NCBI RefSeq assembly: GCF_002374855.1 | Contig: NZ_NWVC01000003.1 | Location: 186,001 to 250,000, forward strand | Reading direction: 5' to 3' | DNA: 64,000 nucleotides | Source: Sphingomonas adhaesiva | Lineage (GTDB): Bacteria; Pseudomonadota; Alphaproteobacteria; Sphingomonadales; Sphingomonadaceae | The notes under the pieces: model-generated | Told to the model about the DNA's origin: nothing | Databases searched by the model: none | What the model saw: the letters and a program-made list of their open reading frames with translations, nothing else | Translations under genes and position numbers: made by a program | Shown here: positions 62,691 to 64,000 of the stretch, piece after piece | Numbering within the stretch: the first letter of the stretch is position 1 | Layout: the number at the start of each line of letters is the position of its first letter

Positions 62691-63656
62691 ATGCCGACCG
62701 CCAGCAAGGTTCTCGACCGTGTGCTCGTGCTGGAAATGGTGCGCGTGACCGAGGCGGCGGCGATCGCCGCCTCGACGCTGACCGGGCGCGGCGACGAAAA
62801 GGCCGCCGACGCCGCCGCGGTGGAGGCGATGCGCGCCGCGCTCAACGAACTGCCGATGGAGGGCACCGTCGTCATCGGCGAGGGCGAGCGCGACGAGGCG
62901 CCGATGCTGTACATCGGCGAGAAGGTGGGCACCGGCAACGGGCCGAAGATCGACATCGCGCTCGATCCGCTGGAAGGCACCACGATCTGCGCCAAGTCGG
63001 GGCCGAACAGCCTGGCGGTGCTGGCGATCGCGGAGGCGGGCGGGCTGCTCAACGCGCCCGACGTCTATATGGACAAGCTGGCGGTCGGCCCCGGCCTGCC
63101 CGCCGGGGTCATCGACCTCGACCGCACGCCGACCCAGAATGTCGAGGCGATCGCGGCGGCCAAGGGGGTGAAGCCGAGCGAGATCATCGCCTGCGTCCTC
63201 GACCGCCCGCGGCACGAGGCGTTGATCGCCGAGCTGCGCGCGATCGGTTGCGGCGTGGTGCTGATCGGCGACGGCGACGTCGCTGGCGTGATCGCCACGT
63301 CCGATCCCGACACCACGATCGACGTCTACATGGGATCGGGCGGCGCGCCGGAAGGCGTGCTGGCCTGTGCGGCGCTGCGCTGCGTCGGCGGGCAGTTCAA
63401 GGGCCGGCTGCTGTTCCGCAACGACGACGAACGCGCCCGCGCGCGCAAATGGGGGATCGAGGATCTCGACCGCCAGTACGACCTGAAGGAACTGGCGAAG
63501 GGCGACTGCATCTTTGCCGCCACCGGCGTGACCGACGGCTCGCTGCTCGCCGGGGTCAAGCGCAAGGGCAAGGTGATGACGACCGAAAGCGTCGTGATGC
63601 GCGCCTCGTCCGGCACGGTGCGCTGGGTGAAGGGCGAACACCGCCTCGACCAGTAA
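62691..63656 (+). CDS. glpX: Fructose-1,6-bisphosphatase, class II
   Basis: A gluconeogenic phosphatase of 321 residues. Signature sequence: GTVVIGEGERDEAPMLYIGE, ALDPLEGTTICAKSGPNSLA (metal-binding Asp/Glu), VYMGSGGAPEGVLACAALRC and FAATGVTDGSLLAGVKRKG. A GAAGAGG site precedes the ATG and a perfect hairpin lies in the leader. It is followed after 9 bases by a membrane-protein gene. Confidence 0.96.
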   Translation: MPTASKVLDRVLVLEMVRVTEAAAIAASTLTGRGDEKAADAAAVEAMRAALNELPMEGTVVIGEGERDEAPMLYIGEKVGTGNGPKIDIALDPLEGTTICAKSGPNSLAVLAIAEAGGLLNAPDVYMDKLAVGPGLPAGVIDLDRTPTQNVEAIAAAKGVKPSEIIACVLDRPRHEALIAELRAIGCGVVLIGDGDVAGVIATSDPDTTIDVYMGSGGAPEGVLACAALRCVGGQFKGRLLFRNDDERARARKWGIEDLDRQYDLKELAKGDCIFAATGVTDGSLLAGVKRKGKVMTTESVVMRASSGTVRWVKGEHRLDQ

Positions 63657-63665
63657 CGGCCCCGT

Positions 63666-64000
63666 GTGATCGCCCTCGTCGCGCTGACGGCGGCGCTCGG
63701 CGCGCTCTGGGCCTATCTGCGCGGCGGCGTGCTGCCTGTCGGCTGGACGCCGGTACGCCGCGGCCCGGCGCGCCGCCTGTGGCGGCAGTGCGTGTGGCTG
63801 GGCGGGACGACGCTGGCGGTGCTGGCGCTGACCGGACGGCTGAACGCGCTGGTCGCGCTGCCGCCCGAGTTTTTCCCCGCGCGCGCCGCCGCGATCCGCT
63901 GGGCGGGGGGCACGATCGTCGTCGATGCCGGGGCGCTGTGGGTGGTCGGCGGGATCATGCTGGGCGGCGCGATGCTGGCGCTGGCCGAACGCTGGCGCGG
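63666..64000 (+). CDS. Membrane protein, 3' end cut by window
   Basis: A GTG at 63666 opens a frame that stays open to the window edge (111 codons seen). It begins VIALVALTAALGALWAYLRG and has hydrophobic segments at about residues 1-17, 45-62 and 92-106, separated by Arg-rich loops (VRRGPARRLWRQ). I do not recognise the family from this fragment. It may be co-transcribed with glpX. Confidence 0.55.
   Translation, partial: MIALVALTAALGALWAYLRGGVLPVGWTPVRRGPARRLWRQCVWLGGTTLAVLALTGRLNALVALPPEFFPARAAAIRWAGGTIVVDAGALWVVGGIMLGGAMLALAERWR

Overview
This window is GC-rich chromosomal DNA, probably from a Sphingomonas-like member of the Alphaproteobacteria (order Sphingomonadales). The inference rests on several things: a gene transfer agent (GTA)-type capsid and tail cluster, the alphaproteobacterial C4-route 5-aminolevulinate synthase, the ~1540-residue NAD-glutamate dehydrogenase, a fused MrpAB antiporter subunit, and sphingomonad-type small proteins such as DUF4169. 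Genus level is inference. Both window ends cut through genes.

Layout. (1) 2-12965, plus strand: a tightly overlapped GTA-like cluster running terminase, portal, small membrane protein, protease, capsid, connectors, tail tube, chaperones, short tape measure, TIM-barrel/DUF2460 distal tail protein, Fe-S hub, NlpC/P60 peptidase, tail hub/fibre protein and DUF2793. (2) 13092-28007: housekeeping genes, namely an OmpA-family protein, ygfZ, a dihydroorotase, the plsY-dprA-membrane protein-topA operon, murI, hemA, nusB, a ferritin-like stress protein, hisG-hisD and a DUF2332 protein. (3) 28008-28420: a repeat-rich intergenic region. (4) 28421-34356: NAD-glutamate dehydrogenase and a PAS-domain protein. 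(5) 34509-36156: tRNA-Thr(CGU) followed by a lower-GC insert carrying a putative polymorphic toxin and its overlapping candidate immunity gene. (6) 36334-43238, minus strand: a two-TM K+ channel and a complete Mrp antiporter operon (AB-C-D-E-F-G). (7) 43534-46690: a CLC-F fluoride exporter under a recognisable fluoride riboswitch, and a SulP anion transporter with a structured leader. (8) 46755-55505: an unknown periplasmic protein, a frameshifted exported protein, and a sulfur-scavenging set (TonB-dependent receptor, GPH-type transporter, TauD-like dioxygenase, sulfatase) with a possible leader peptide. (9) 55554-64000: phosphate uptake (pit plus NUDIX-DUF47), a porin, a chemoreceptor, a HAD hydrolase with dapD, glpX and a cut-off membrane protein.

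Working together: the GTA genes would make a small tailed particle. The sulfur cluster would import organosulfates and release sulfate, with SulP close by. The Mrp antiporter and K+ channel are linked ion-homeostasis genes. Pit and DUF47 form a phosphate uptake pair. The most novel-looking items are the tRNA-linked toxin/immunity pair, the unusual GTA architecture (TIM barrel moved onto the distal tail protein, capsid without a normal delta domain), the SulP leader with mutually exclusive helices, and the short PPP-motif ORF ahead of the sulfur receptor. No CRISPR array, insertion sequence, integrase or rRNA was recognised.
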